64,000 bases of DNA from Onchidella celtica (Eukaryota; Mollusca; Gastropoda; Systellommatophora; Onchidiidae): assembly GCA_963931925.1 (NCBI GenBank), contig OZ007569.1:43928521-43992520 (forward strand). The letters run 5' to 3'. Numbering within the stretch: position 1 is the first letter of the stretch; the number at the start of each line of letters is the position of its first letter. Positions 1 through 10,726 of this stretch are shown here, piece after piece. The translations under genes were made by a program, and so were the position numbers. A model generated the notes under the pieces. The model made no database searches. It saw only the letters and a list, made by a program, of their open reading frames with translations, and was not told where the DNA came from.

Positions 1-193
1 AAGTCAAAGGTGCCTAAGTGTTTTTGTTTTTCTTTCTTTTTTTTTTTTTTTAAATACTGTTGAAAACCACACTTTCAACTCATGTTGTATAGCTAGACGG
101 AACACATTGACATGTCCAGGACATGATTGCACAATACAGCCCCAGTGAAAGAACATTCATCAAGATAACATCCACTTTAGCCAACGGAAATGT

Positions 194-1079
194 AATGGTC
201 ACGACTCCCAGCTCGTTCCGCCTGAGACAAATAGAGAGACAGGAAGAGCAGAATTTTATGTGAGGCAGTCGTAAAGCTAGATGTAGTTGTTTCAAGAAAA
301 TAGAAAACATGAAAATAAACAACAACAGCGCAACAACAGTCAAGGATAGGAAAGGCGCCATCTGTCACGTGCCTTCTGTGTGAATAGGAATGTTTATTCT
401 TGGATCCGCTAATGGTGTGGGCATGTTTGTCAAAGCAGCTACAGGACTGCAAGAACACCGCTCGAAACAATGCATTCTAGGCCTAGGGCCATCCATGAAG
501 TATGTACGGGTGTGTGGAAGAAGGGGGGGGGGGGGAGGGGAAGAGAGTAGGCACGCCTTTCAAGTATCGTAATGACCTAAATTAAACAATTGAAATGTTA
601 AAATGGCGCGTAACCTTTTAGAGTATCCTGGCCTTGTCATGGACCTACAACATTTTAATGAGCCCTGTATGCTCGTACAAAGAGGGGGGCGGGAGAGATT
701 TGAAGTCAAATGTATGAAAAGCTGACTCATGGGGGGGGGGGGGGGGGGAGAGGAGTAGGGGCAGAAATCACAATTGAGAGTATGTACTTTGTGGATGGCA
801 CCTTTACATGCTCAGTATCTGAATGAATGTGCAAATTTCAAGGTCACAGCTCCCAGGGCGTGATGCCTGGGACTAACGGACTTGACATGCAGAAGACGAT
901 ACTTATGTGAGGCGGTCCTAAGGTTGTTGTTTTTGAGGGAATAGGAAACAAAAAATAAACAACATGAACATCAACAAACAATTAGAGGATAGGAAAGAAG
1001 CCATCCGAAACAGTGCCTTCTCTGTGAATAGGAAGTTATGTTTCCCCCCCCCCCCCCCCCCCCCCCTTGGATCACTGAC
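194..1079. repeat. Local direct duplication, two diverged copies about 645 bp apart
   Basis: Copy 1 (about 194-410) and copy 2 (about 839-1079) share an ordered series of blocks. These are a TCACRRCTCCCAG block, a TTATGTGAGGCRGTC block, an AATAAACAACA block, a GAGGATAGGAAAG-type block, GCCTTCTSTGTGAATAGGAA, and a CTTGGATC block after a homopolymer. Copy 2 carries an extra C-tract at about 1042-1066. Neither copy has a convincing reading frame. The stretch between them holds G-tracts only (523-540, 731-748). Confidence 0.75.
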
Positions 1080-1164
1080 CGTAAAGAGGCGTCATTATAG
1101 AAACGTGTACTACAGTCTAGTGTCTGAAGCCCATCTGGTCATAACCGAGCAAAATTATGTCTTA

Positions 1165-1209
<45 letters not shown>

Positions 1210-2839
1210 ATACGAATGGCGGTTTCCCTGGACACGTTATTATGGGTGTCTCATTCTTTCCTTTCTTCGTTTCTCATCATTTCTTCCTGTTTCTCTCTCT
1301 GTCTCTCCCTTTCCCACCTGCCCCTTTTTTCTTCCCGTGTCATAACGTACGTGGCGTATCGGTTAATCTTTAATCTATAAGCAACTGGGTGCATTCTGTT
1401 TGCAGGACAAGCACGCCCTCTGACACTGTTAGTAACGAGAACGAAATTCATTTTCAACGACAAAACTTTTACCTATAAGAATTAATTTGAGGAAAAGTAA
1501 CGTGAAGCCTTTCTGTGTCTCTCTCAGACCTAAAATATAACATTCGGGGTTAAAGTATAGTTCATATTTTGAAACTTACTTGCATTTTTGTTGAAGTTTA
1601 ACCCTGCAGTGCCCAGACGCAGATACCCCAAGCCAACATAACAATTCTAAATCTCTCAAAACAGATTTTAAATGGTTAAATGAATGCAGAAATATAAGGA
1701 TGTATCTTGAAAATTATTAAAACTATGGCAATTGTGCTGATAAATCAGATAGTATTTCAAATATATAACACTGCCAATTAGGCGACTTGTTTGAGATATG
1801 GACTATTGGGCATTTAAGGGTTAAATGTACGATTGAAGCAACTTTCTGCTAGTGCTACACACTTTCATTTCAATTTCATGACAAAAGATTGTGTACCTTA
1901 CAGCAATTTCAAACACCAAAGCAAAGCAGGACAGACATTCAGCTTACATTATTTTGCATTTGCACGATTACATGTTTGCCGAAAAAAACAACAACAACAA
2001 CAACCCACACACACAGAGAAATGAACAAAACTTTCACCCCTTTCTTCATTACTTTACAAAATCTGTGTTATAACTTCATTTTGAAATCTGTGCACCCGCA
2101 CCAAGTGAAACTGTAGACAACATTCATCTTTCTCCTTTATAAAAATAATTATATTACATGTATTTTTATATGAGATATGCCTAATGTAATTACATGCATG
2201 TTGAAATGGCGAGAAAAGAAGTGTACGATGCCAAGTAACCTCATTTTGAACGCCTTTCCCACCCTGAAATGAAAGAACACTCAGTATGATATTGTGAAAA
2301 CACCGCCACATTTCCTGCATCTTGAGAAATGCACAGATTTCATGGGGAGCCAAGCAAACTGTGCACCGGTTATAACATTTACCTGAATATTTCAGGTTTA
2401 TACCGCACAGACCTTGTACACACATACCTCCACAGCATAGGTGTGTGTGGCTCATATGATTAACATTCCTCTGCTAACAATTGGAATAGTTATATCGTGT
2501 CAGTGCGCCAATTCACTTTTTACAATCGTGGTTTTTGACGATGTGCCATGAAATAATGAATTATGGGACCTGAGTAAGACAGGTTAAGGACTCATTAGAT
2601 TGTAAAAAGAAAATTATTATATCACGGATCCCAAGTTGGCAGCAGAAATTTGGACTTCAGAAACAAACGATTTTGAGCTGGTCTGGATTCGGATGTTCAT
2701 TTCAGCTGTCCTAGATGTTAATATACAGACACTGAAAATTCATAGTTCTGCTCGTGCTCTTGATTCAGACTTTATAAAAAAAAAAATCTATTCATTATTT
2801 AGAAATAATTCAACTTTCTTTCATGAATAAAAAACTGCT
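1080..2839. other. Non-coding stretch with one GA microsatellite
   Basis: A (GA)n tract runs at 1169-1207 and is followed by pyrimidine-rich DNA. The rest is AT-rich with only short chance frames. I see no gene, promoter or repeat with definable ends. Confidence 0.5.
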
Positions 2840-2905
2840 GGAAATTTCGCACTTATTCGATATGGACAGTTTGGAAATGTCGCACTTATTCGATATGGAC
2901 AGTTT
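2840..2905. repeat. 33-bp tandem duplication
   Basis: The unit at 2840-2872 is repeated at 2873-2905 with a single mismatch (GGAAATTTCGC against GGAAATGTCGC). This points to a recent slippage or duplication event. Confidence 0.9.
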
Positions 2906-3545
2906 CATAACTACCCCTGCAAAATGGAAGCTACTGCAGAGGTGCGAGATGGAGTAGGTCCACTAGAATGCTGTGGATGTATGAAATTATCAGAAGAAAA
3001 ATAATAAAGAAACGAGACGAAGATAAAGCATCTGGTTCAGACAAAATATGAGTGGATCTGGGGAAATCCAGCTTAATTTGAAATGTTTATATTATACCTC
3101 TTTCCAAAATGAAAATAAAGTATTTCTAAGAAGAGGATTTTAAATGAGTGCAGACAAAAAGCTAATCATTCATTAATATAAGCAAACTCAGATTCTGTAC
3201 AACAATTTTCTCCAGTCGGAGGAGTTTTCTCAGGAATTTGATCTTTCGCCAGATCTGTGCACAAATATTAAAAATGTTAACTTTTCCAGTGACACGATGA
3301 AAGTAAAATCTGTAGGCGTCTGGTAAAGACCACGAAAGGCCAAGAAAGGCAATGTACTGTAAACTAATTAAATCGGTTGGCCTATCATGAAGCCGCTGAA
3401 AGGCGGAGGACCCAAGGAGGAGAAAACTAAACAAATAACATATAAAAATGGATGGTATTTGAAATGGCTTCCTTATTCTAAACATATTTTTCGTTTAATA
3501 AAAAACAAGAATATTCACCCTCCCCCACACACCTTTTATTTAATC

Positions 3546-3595
<50 letters not shown>

Positions 3596-4600
3596 AAACA
3601 TGAAATTCCCCGAAGGAATTCATGGAATGTTTGGTGGAAGAGAGTCATTACCCGCAGTTGTGCGAATACACTTGTGGTTCTCGCAAGAAGGCCAGCGATA
3701 ATATTATGCAACATCTTATGTAGTAATGATACTCTGAAAGCGATAAAACCTTTTATTTGTGGTTTTCGCAACATCATCGATGCAGCGATAAGACCTTTTT
3801 TTACTGTGTCAAAAGCAAATATAACCCGTACGATAACTACAGACACGGCAACTTAAGATAGGATAGGTAGAGTACAAAACGTCATGAAATTCAGAATTTC
3901 AGAAATTGAAAGCATGCACAGCCACTGAGGATCGATTGACGCTGTGGTCGGGATAGCGCTGATCTTTCTGTAACACACTAAGAGAAACGCAAAGATGAAA
4001 GAGTGTTCGAAAATGCTATGCGCTTATCAGGCACCTGTTACTGCAGCTTTCAGCTTTATTTGTTTATTTATTTACTTATCTATCTAGTCATTTAATTATG
4101 TATTTATGTATTTATTTATTTAATCGAGGGTCTGGTTCAGTTGATATTCTGTCTGTCTGTGTGTATGTCTGTGTCTGTCTGTCCGTCTCTCTCTCTCTCT
4201 CTCTCTCTCTCGCATAGGAAAGGGGTCTTTCTTCTCCGTTTTCTTATATCCGGGAGTTAGTAAAGTAAACGAAATTTGGCGATGTTCACCCGCAATGTGA
4301 CGTTACGGTCCTACCGAACCTAAACGTAGAACGTGTGGGTGGGGCTGGAAAGAGTCTAAGAATAATGCCAGTTCAGCAAGCGGTTTACTCCATCTCAGAT
4401 CTCAGTTGGCAAGCTATTGCTTGCATAGTTTTTTTGTGCAATCTCCCTACCTTTGTCTTTTGCAGCAGATAGAATTAGGCTGACCAGTGACCTTTCATTG
4501 ACGCGCATTAATTTGTATCACGTAACGATATATCCAAAGGATAATGGTGATACATGATGCGTATTAAACGCGCAGAGACTTATGAACACGGTAAAACCAT
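2906..4600. other. Non-coding stretch with simple repeats
   Basis: It holds an (ACA)n tract (3545-3596), a degenerate TTTA/TATT-rich stretch (about 4052-4122) and a TGTC/CT-rich stretch (about 4148-4212). No gene is recognisable. The glutamine, asparagine or cysteine runs read from the ACA tract are repeat translations. Confidence 0.5.
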
Positions 4601-7600
4601 CCATTATATAAGCGGTGTCTTTTCTCGTGAATGCCGGTGCTAACCAAAGATGGTTTCATCTTATATGGCCTTTAGCGTCTTTACAGACGGTCTTAGCAGC
4701 TAGAATATTCACTTTCACTTTGACTGACAGCTTCTCTCGTGGCTTATTCTACCAATGTTTGACCCGAGAGTGCGATGGCAGTGATTGCAGGTCAGTCTTT
4801 TGGGTTCACTTTGGCGAGTGTTTTCATTCCGCCTCTGTCGTTTTGTCAGGTATGTTTCTTTTGCCTTGAAGTCTATTGCGAGCGTGCCACTGCGCAATTT
4901 TTGTCTCCATCTGCTTCGATCATTTGCAAGGTTCTCCCATTCATTGGGGTCGATGTTGAATGCTTTCATCGTGACCTTGCAAGTGTCTTTGAATCGCAGA
5001 TGTGGCCTGCCTCTGGGTCGGTTGCCAGTAGCAAGTTCCCCGTAGAGAATTTGTCTGGGGATGCGATCATTTTCCATACGGTGGAGATGTCCAAGCCACC
5101 GCAGTCTTTTTTTGCCTAGGAGAGCCTGAGTTGATGGAATGTTGGCTCGGCTCAGAACTTCGATATTTGAGATCCTGTCTTGCCACTTGATCTTGAGAAT
5201 TTTGCGTAGGCAGCGCAGGTGGAAGGAGTTGAGGGATCTTTCATGTTTGGAGTAGGTGGTCCATGTCTCTGAGCCATACAGCAGGGTGCTTAGGACGCAA
5301 GTTTGGTACACGAGTACCTTTGTTTTGATGGTCAGCTTGCTATTGTTCCACACCCTTTTTGAGAGTTTGCCAAAAGCTGTGGCCGCCTTTCCTATTCTGG
5401 CATTTATTTCAGTTGTTATGTCTGTGCTACCACTGATGGTTGAGCCTAGGTAGCAGAATTTTCCCACTTGCTCCAGAGAAGAGCCATTCAGCATGATTGG
5501 GTTGGGGTTTCTCAAGCCTTGTGTCAAAACTACAGTTTTTGAGACACTGATCCTTAGCATGAATTTGTCACAGGCTTTGGCAAGGCTATTGATGAGAGCC
5601 TGGAGCGTGGTTTCATCGTGGGCCACGATTGCAGCATCAACTGCGAAGAGGAGCTCTTGTAACATAATATGCTCTGTACGAGATTTTGCTTTTAGTCTGG
5701 CAACATTAAAAATGGAGCCGTCCACTCTGGTGTTAATAAGTACTCCACCTGAACATTGACCAAAGGCATTCTTGAGTAGGGCTGCAAAATATATACCAAA
5801 TAAGGTAGGAGCAAGAACACATCCCTGCTTCACACCGCTGTTTACAGCAAATGAATTGGATGTGCAGCCTTCAAAGTTGACACATGCCCTCATGTCAGTG
5901 TGGAAGGATGCAATAAGTTTTAGCAATGTTGGTGGACAGCCTATGGATTTAAGGACTGCATACAGGCCAGATCGGCTTACGGTGTCGAAAGCCTTTGTTA
6001 GGTCCACAAAGCATGTTATAAGCGGCCTGTTTTGTTCTTTACATTTTTCTTGGATTTGCCGAAGTGCAAATATCATGTCAATAGTTGATCGTTTGCTTCG
6101 AAAGCCACATTGTGTTTCTGGTAAGACTTTTTCCGCCAGTTGATGAAGGCGGCAGAGGATGACGCGAGCAAAAGCCTTTCCAGTAATGCTGAGGAGGGAT
6201 ATGCCTCGATAGTTGTTGCAGTCGCCTTTGTCTCCTTTGTTCTTGTAAAGTGTGACAATTTTGGCGTCTCTCATATCATGTGGTATCACGCCTTCTTTCC
6301 AACACTGCAGTAACAGATTATACAGGTGTGGTAATAGTGGGCCTTTTAGGTCTTTTAATACCTCTGCAGGAATGTTGTCACTTCCTGTGGCTTTTCCAGC
6401 AGACAGGTGGTCGATTGCATTGGAAGGCTCGACTAAGGAAGGTTCAGCGTCAAGTTCGGCCATTATTGGCAGTTTTTGGAGGTGTTCCTCAAAATCTGGT
6501 GGAATATTTTTCTCAGTTGAATACAACAGAGAGTAATGCTCTACCCACCTATTCAGTTGTTCATTTTTATCTGTGATGGGTTCACCATTTACAGACTTAA
6601 GTGGGGCGCTTTTGGTGATGATTGGCCCAAGAGCTACTTTCATCTGACTAAAGGCGGTTTTCATATCTCCCTTTTCATTTGCCTCTTGTATGCTGTTACA
6701 CAAGTCTGTCCAGTATTTGTTGGCGCAACGTCTTACCTCCAGCTGAAGTTTAGCTTTTGCATTTTTCAAACAAGTTTTTGTACTCTGATTGCAATTTTTG
6801 TTATACTCATTGAAAGCAGATTTCTTTTGCTCAATGAGAGGTAGGAGAATTTCGCTGTTCTGGGCTACCCAGTCGTTGTTTGAAACTTTATGCTGTCCAA
6901 AAGACTTGATGGCACAGTCATGAATTTTTGAACTGAGAGTGTTCCATGTTTCATCTACCGAGTCACATTGGGTGACATTATCCATGCTTTCAGCAAATAA
7001 CTTTTCAAATGACTTTCTATTTGATTCATCTCTGATTGCTGTTACATTGATCTTAGGGATTGAAGGGGCTTTTGATCTGTATATTTTCTTGGCCGAAATT
7101 TTGATTTTGCTGACTACCAGTGCATGGTCGGTGTCACAGTCAGCACTGTGGAGGGAACGAGTTATTTTTATACAGCCCAAACTCTTCCTCCTTGAGAGAA
7201 TAAGATCTAATTGATGCCAATGGCCAGACCTGGGATGGCGCCATGATGTTCTTTGGCATCTCTTAAGGTCAAAGTACGTGTTTGTAACACATAATGAGTT
7301 TACGGAGCATAGCTCCAGAAGGCGCTGCCCGTTTTCGTTGATGTTGCCAATGCCGAAGTGCCCAATGCACTTTGGCCATGCGGAGTGATCTGCTCCCACT
7401 CGAGCGTTAAAGTCACCCAGAATTAGCAGGCCTTCGGTGAGAGGGATGTTGTGGAGAGTCCTCTGCAATGCCTCGTAGAAAATGTCTTTGGTTTCGTCAG
7501 AGGAGGTAAGTGTTGGGGCATAGACACAGATAATGTTGGTAAAACCAGACCGGGTGTTCAGTCTGAGTGTCATGATGCGTTCTGACATTCCAATTGGAGT

Positions 7601-8520
7601 TGCGATCGAATTGATAAGGGAGTTTTTTACGGCGAAGCCCACGCCGTGGATTCTCGGCTGTTCGCTGCTAAGGCCCTGCCAGAAGAAGGTGTAGTTTTCT
7701 TCTTTGACTGACCCGGAGTCGGGAAGTCGAGTTTCTTGAAGGGCAGCGATGTCGATGTTTAGTAGCTGAAGTTCTCGATCAATAATTTGGGATTTCCTGA
7801 TGGAGTCAATATCAGTGAGATCTTGCTGTTGCAAGCCTGGGCGCATTGTTCTGACGTTCCAGGTACCAAGTTTTAGTATTTTTCTGTTTTTGCCAGGTGC
7901 ACACTTTACGTCAGCTTTTTGACTTTTGGTCTAGCTCCAACCACCTTATGAAGCAGGCTGACGTGGCGGAACAACACCCAACTGCCTGGGGGCTGCCCAG
8001 GTTACGGCGGGCGGTAGTTGATCAATGCAGCTGAAAAGCCGCTCCCACCGACAGAGGGGACCCCTGGCGCTCATCCGTACGCCAAATGGATTGAGCTTAT
8101 CACCGGTAACTGCCACCTCCCGTGTTGTGCCCATCCGTAACGGATGGCTGGAGTGTCCTCTCCAAATCGGAAATGGGTGGGCTTATAGAGGAGAGACAGA
8201 CGCTTGCCAAGCCCGAGCAAACGCCTCCTCGTTTTGCTGCCTTGCCTGGGCTATTTTTAAGAGATGGTGCTTTGCCCAGAGGCACCACCCCTCTCTCTGC
8301 CATTCTAGTTAAACCCAAGGGAGAGACCAGGTCAGTACATTTGGAACTAGTCCGGCTGCAGGAGATGCTGGAAGCCAGTTTGATGCAGTTCTCCCCGACA
8401 ACCACCTTCGGGTCTCCACTCCTGATTTTCTGTCTGGGTTTACTCCCATAGCCTTTGCTATCATAGCAACACACAAGGCAGTGTGGTATTTGTATTCAGG
8501 GTTACCTTCCCCTAGTCTTC
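4600..8520 (-). mobile_element. Non-LTR retrotransposon (LINE), near full length, minus strand
   Basis: The element reads right to left. An approximately 600-bp GC-richer leader (about 7931-8520) precedes one long ORF carrying an apurinic endonuclease, a reverse transcriptase and a C-terminal zinc knuckle, and then a short 3' region (about 4600-4714). Both outer limits are estimates, because I found no target duplication or clear 3' tail. Base composition is GC-richer than the flanks, as expected of a recently mobile coding element in an AT-rich genome. The single ORF with an N-terminal endonuclease excludes LTR elements. The LINE clade is not certain from reading alone. Confidence 0.9.
4715..7930 (-). 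CDS. LINE endonuclease-reverse transcriptase polyprotein with a damaged RT active site
   Basis: Target-primed retrotransposition protein. The first Met is at 7846 (1,043 codons), but the frame stays open to a TAG at 7931-7933. The upstream codons read LGTWNVRT just before that Met, the usual first strand of LINE apurinic endonucleases, so the true start lies upstream or has been lost. Residues below are numbered from the Met. The endonuclease shows LQETRL (36-41), VYAP (108-111), GDFNARVG (144-151) and TDHALV (239-244). The reverse transcriptase shows NNYRGISLL (544-552), FVDLTKAFDTV (613-623) and GVKQGCVLAP (671-680). The catalytic box reads FAVDAA (734-739) where FADD is expected: codon 736 (5639-5641) encodes Val, so one metal-binding Asp is missing. 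A Cys/His knuckle (CNHC...HERSC) lies near residues 1018-1040. There are no internal stops. Probably a young but catalytically dead copy. Confidence 0.92.
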   Translation of the reverse strand, partial: TKSQKADVKCAPGKNRKILKLGTWNVRTMRPGLQQQDLTDIDSIRKSQIIDRELQLLNIDIAALQETRLPDSGSVKEENYTFFWQGLSSEQPRIHGVGFAVKNSLINSIATPIGMSERIMTLRLNTRSGFTNIICVYAPTLTSSDETKDIFYEALQRTLHNIPLTEGLLILGDFNARVGADHSAWPKCIGHFGIGNINENGQRLLELCSVNSLCVTNTYFDLKRCQRTSWRHPRSGHWHQLDLILSRRKSLGCIKITRSLHSADCDTDHALVVSKIKISAKKIYRSKAPSIPKINVTAIRDESNRKSFEKLFAESMDNVTQCDSVDETWNTLSSKIHDCAIKSFGQHKVSNNDWVAQNSEILLPLIEQKKSAFNEYNKNCNQSTKTCLKNAKAKLQLEVRRCANKYWTDLCNSIQEANEKGDMKTAFSQMKVALGPIITKSAPLKSVNGEPITDKNEQLNRWVEHYSLLYSTEKNIPPDFEEHLQKLPIMAELDAEPSLVEPSNAIDHLSAGKATGSDNIPAEVLKDLKGPLLPHLYNLLLQCWKEGVIPHDMRDAKIVTLYKNKGDKGDCNNYRGISLLSITGKAFARVILCRLHQLAEKVLPETQCGFRSKRSTIDMIFALRQIQEKCKEQNRPLITCFVDLTKAFDTVSRSGLYAVLKSIGCPPTLLKLIASFHTDMRACVNFEGCTSNSFAVNSGVKQGCVLAPTLFGIYFAALLKNAFGQCSGGVLINTRVDGSIFNVARLKAKSRTEHIMLQELLFAVDAAIVAHDETTLQALINSLAKACDKFMLRISVSKTVVLTQGLRNPNPIMLNGSSLEQVGKFCYLGSTISGSTDITTEINARIGKAATAFGKLSKRVWNNSKLTIKTKVLVYQTCVLSTLLYGSETWTTYSKHERSLNSFHLRCLRKILKIKWQDRISNIEVLSRANIPSTQALLGKKRLRWLGHLHRMENDRIPRQILYGELATGNRPRGRPHLRFKDTCKVTMKAFNIDPNEWENLANDRSRWRQKLRSGTLAIDFKAKETYLTKRQRRNENTRQSEPKRLTCNHCHRTLGSNIGRISHERSCQSK

Positions 8521-8968
8521 CTCTCTCCCGAGATGACCCACAAGACAGTGGGGGTGACAGTAGCAGGCTGTATTGTGTACTGTCATACAATAGCAGAAAA
8601 CTCTGGCCTGACAGGTAGTTCAATTTTACACACCTCTCTGTCTCTGTCTCTCTTTCTCTCTCTCTCGCACGCACGCACACACACACACACACACACGCGC
8701 GCGCGCACTTTAAGCCCCCTCCCCTTTCTTTCGCCGCTGCGTGTTGTTGCATAATTTCCAAAGCATTGTATTGTTGCGTTCATGAGTTACTGACCTGTAA
8801 TTGTCCGCCTTCAGTGCGTATCGTACAAAAAGTATGTCTCTTTTACCTGGGAATCCCAGCGTCACAGATTGAGATCTCCAGGATGACAAAAAGACATCAA
8901 GTGATTTAATGCATGTCAGGTAAAACTCCCACACAAACATTCTTTCTGTATCTGTAACTGTCTCATCT

Positions 8969-9007
<39 letters not shown>

Positions 9008-9943
9008 TTTTGCCGCTTCCCAAGTGTAGTGAATATTGCAGCTGTGTCAAAATGCGGTCGGTCGCTAACCGCCGTGCACTCTTTTTTTCTCTCATAATTA
9101 TACGCATACCCACCCCCTCGCTTCTCTCTCTTCCCCCCCCCCCCCTCCCCTGCACCGTCTGTTAAATGAAACAAGAACTGCATTCCTAGAGCAAGTTTTC
9201 CTATTATGTACTGGATATAAATGTGCCAATAGTTCCAGGAAATTGTACCGCTCTTTGAGAATTTTTGGATTCAAATAATGCCGCTTCTGTTCAGATATCA
9301 GCCTTGTACCTCACATACTTGTAGGAATGGACAAAATCTGTGTGAAAGGTTATTACCAAGAAAACAATTCCAGACCTGAATGTGTAGTAATTTATCCTTG
9401 CCAAGACAATGGCAAGTTCGTGGTCACGCCAGCGCAGCCACAAGCTTCTTCTTGTCTCCTCACAGTCGCCCTTGTTGATAATTAATGGTTAGATAATTGT
9501 GTACTACAATGTACTAGCATTCCTCCCGAGTACCTTTGTATTTGAACATGAGACACTAAAAAAATAATACATAATATACTGGCCGTGCGTTTTCGATGAG
9601 TAAATCAGGGCCATTGTCTTTTTCAGCATGATTTTTCTTATTATTATAACATGTCTATTTTAGACGTAGAGTAAATCGGCTTTGGGAACTCGACACACCT
9701 GAGATAGTATCGTGTTTTTCTTTTCTTTCATGTAACCCTTACCCCCGAGGAGCTTCATCTTCAAATTAGTGATTGCTAAATAGTGAGGGTTAAACGGTAA
9801 TTTTTTTTTTTTTTTTTTATGGTAATCACAACGTTTGAGTCTGCCACATGATTATTCTTTACTGTAAGTTCAACATGCATGCTTATTTGATGACCAAAGT
9901 TTTTGTTGCAGTTGGTTACATTTCACAGAAAGCAATTTGAAGC
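8521..9943. other. Non-coding stretch with CT and AC microsatellites
   Basis: It contains CT and AC tracts (about 8638-8706), a second CT tract (about 8974-9004), a C-tract (about 9134-9145) and a T-tract (about 9800-9818). The open frames here are translations of these tracts. No gene or bounded repeat is visible. Confidence 0.5.
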
Positions 9944-10229
9944 CCTGCAACCCGGTGTAGGATCCGGTTTCGTCCCCCCTTGGAGATGGTCCCCCGGGGG
10001 ACCTTGTCAGAGCAGAAAAGGTCTCCCGGGGGACCTTTTCAGACTAGAAACTGCTCTGAAAAGGGCTCCCTTCAGCGATCCAGCCTCGCAATCGAAAACG
10101 AGGCTGGATCGCTGAAGGGGGCCCTTAGTCTGAAAAGGTCCTCCGGGGGACCTTTTCTGCTCTGACAAGGTCCCCCGGGGGACCATCTCAAAGGGGGGAA
10201 GAAACCGGATCCTACACCGGCACTACAGG
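9944..10229. repeat. Long GC-rich foldback (hairpin) with palindromic sub-modules
   Basis: The arms at 9952-10088 and 10099-10220 are near-perfect reverse complements around a 10-nt loop (10089-10098). The left arm carries one extra segment of about 16 nt (near 10047-10062). Weaker pairing extends out to about 9944 and 10229. Within the arms a 16-bp self-palindrome, GGTCCCCCGGGGGACC, occurs perfectly at 9988-10003 and 10169-10184, with one-base variants at 10020-10035 and 10138-10153. The block is far GC-richer than its surroundings. It has no ORF of note. It could be a foldback element, a non-autonomous transposon or a structured-RNA locus. No target duplication is evident. Confidence 0.95.
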
Positions 10230-10645
10230 ATTAATGTCTCGTCTTTGAGAAAAATCAATGATATCGTGTCTAAAAGACTTGGCCATAAGGCTCGACCCCA
10301 ATGGCTGACCCTAATTATAGGCAGTTTACGACCCTTCGATAGCGCTGACAACATTGATTTGTTTTGATGGGAAAGCACCGTATTGAATCGATGGTGCGTA
10401 ATTTGTGGTTAAGGGTGGTGGCGCACTGATTCAAATCAGTCTTGACACGGGTTTTAGTGTGAACTGAACTATGGAGTTGAAAGGTCCTTCGTGCACTGGC
10501 GAAATGGAAACACGTCTGTCTCACCAGTTATGGTGCGCCCACACTGTCTTGAGTCACCTGGCAGGAAGAAAGACCTGTGGGTCTCATGCCGAGCCAAAAC
10601 AGGTGTAAAACAAATCTGAATTTGGTCTGGCACCAGTCCAACGTC

Positions 10646-10726
<81 letters not shown>

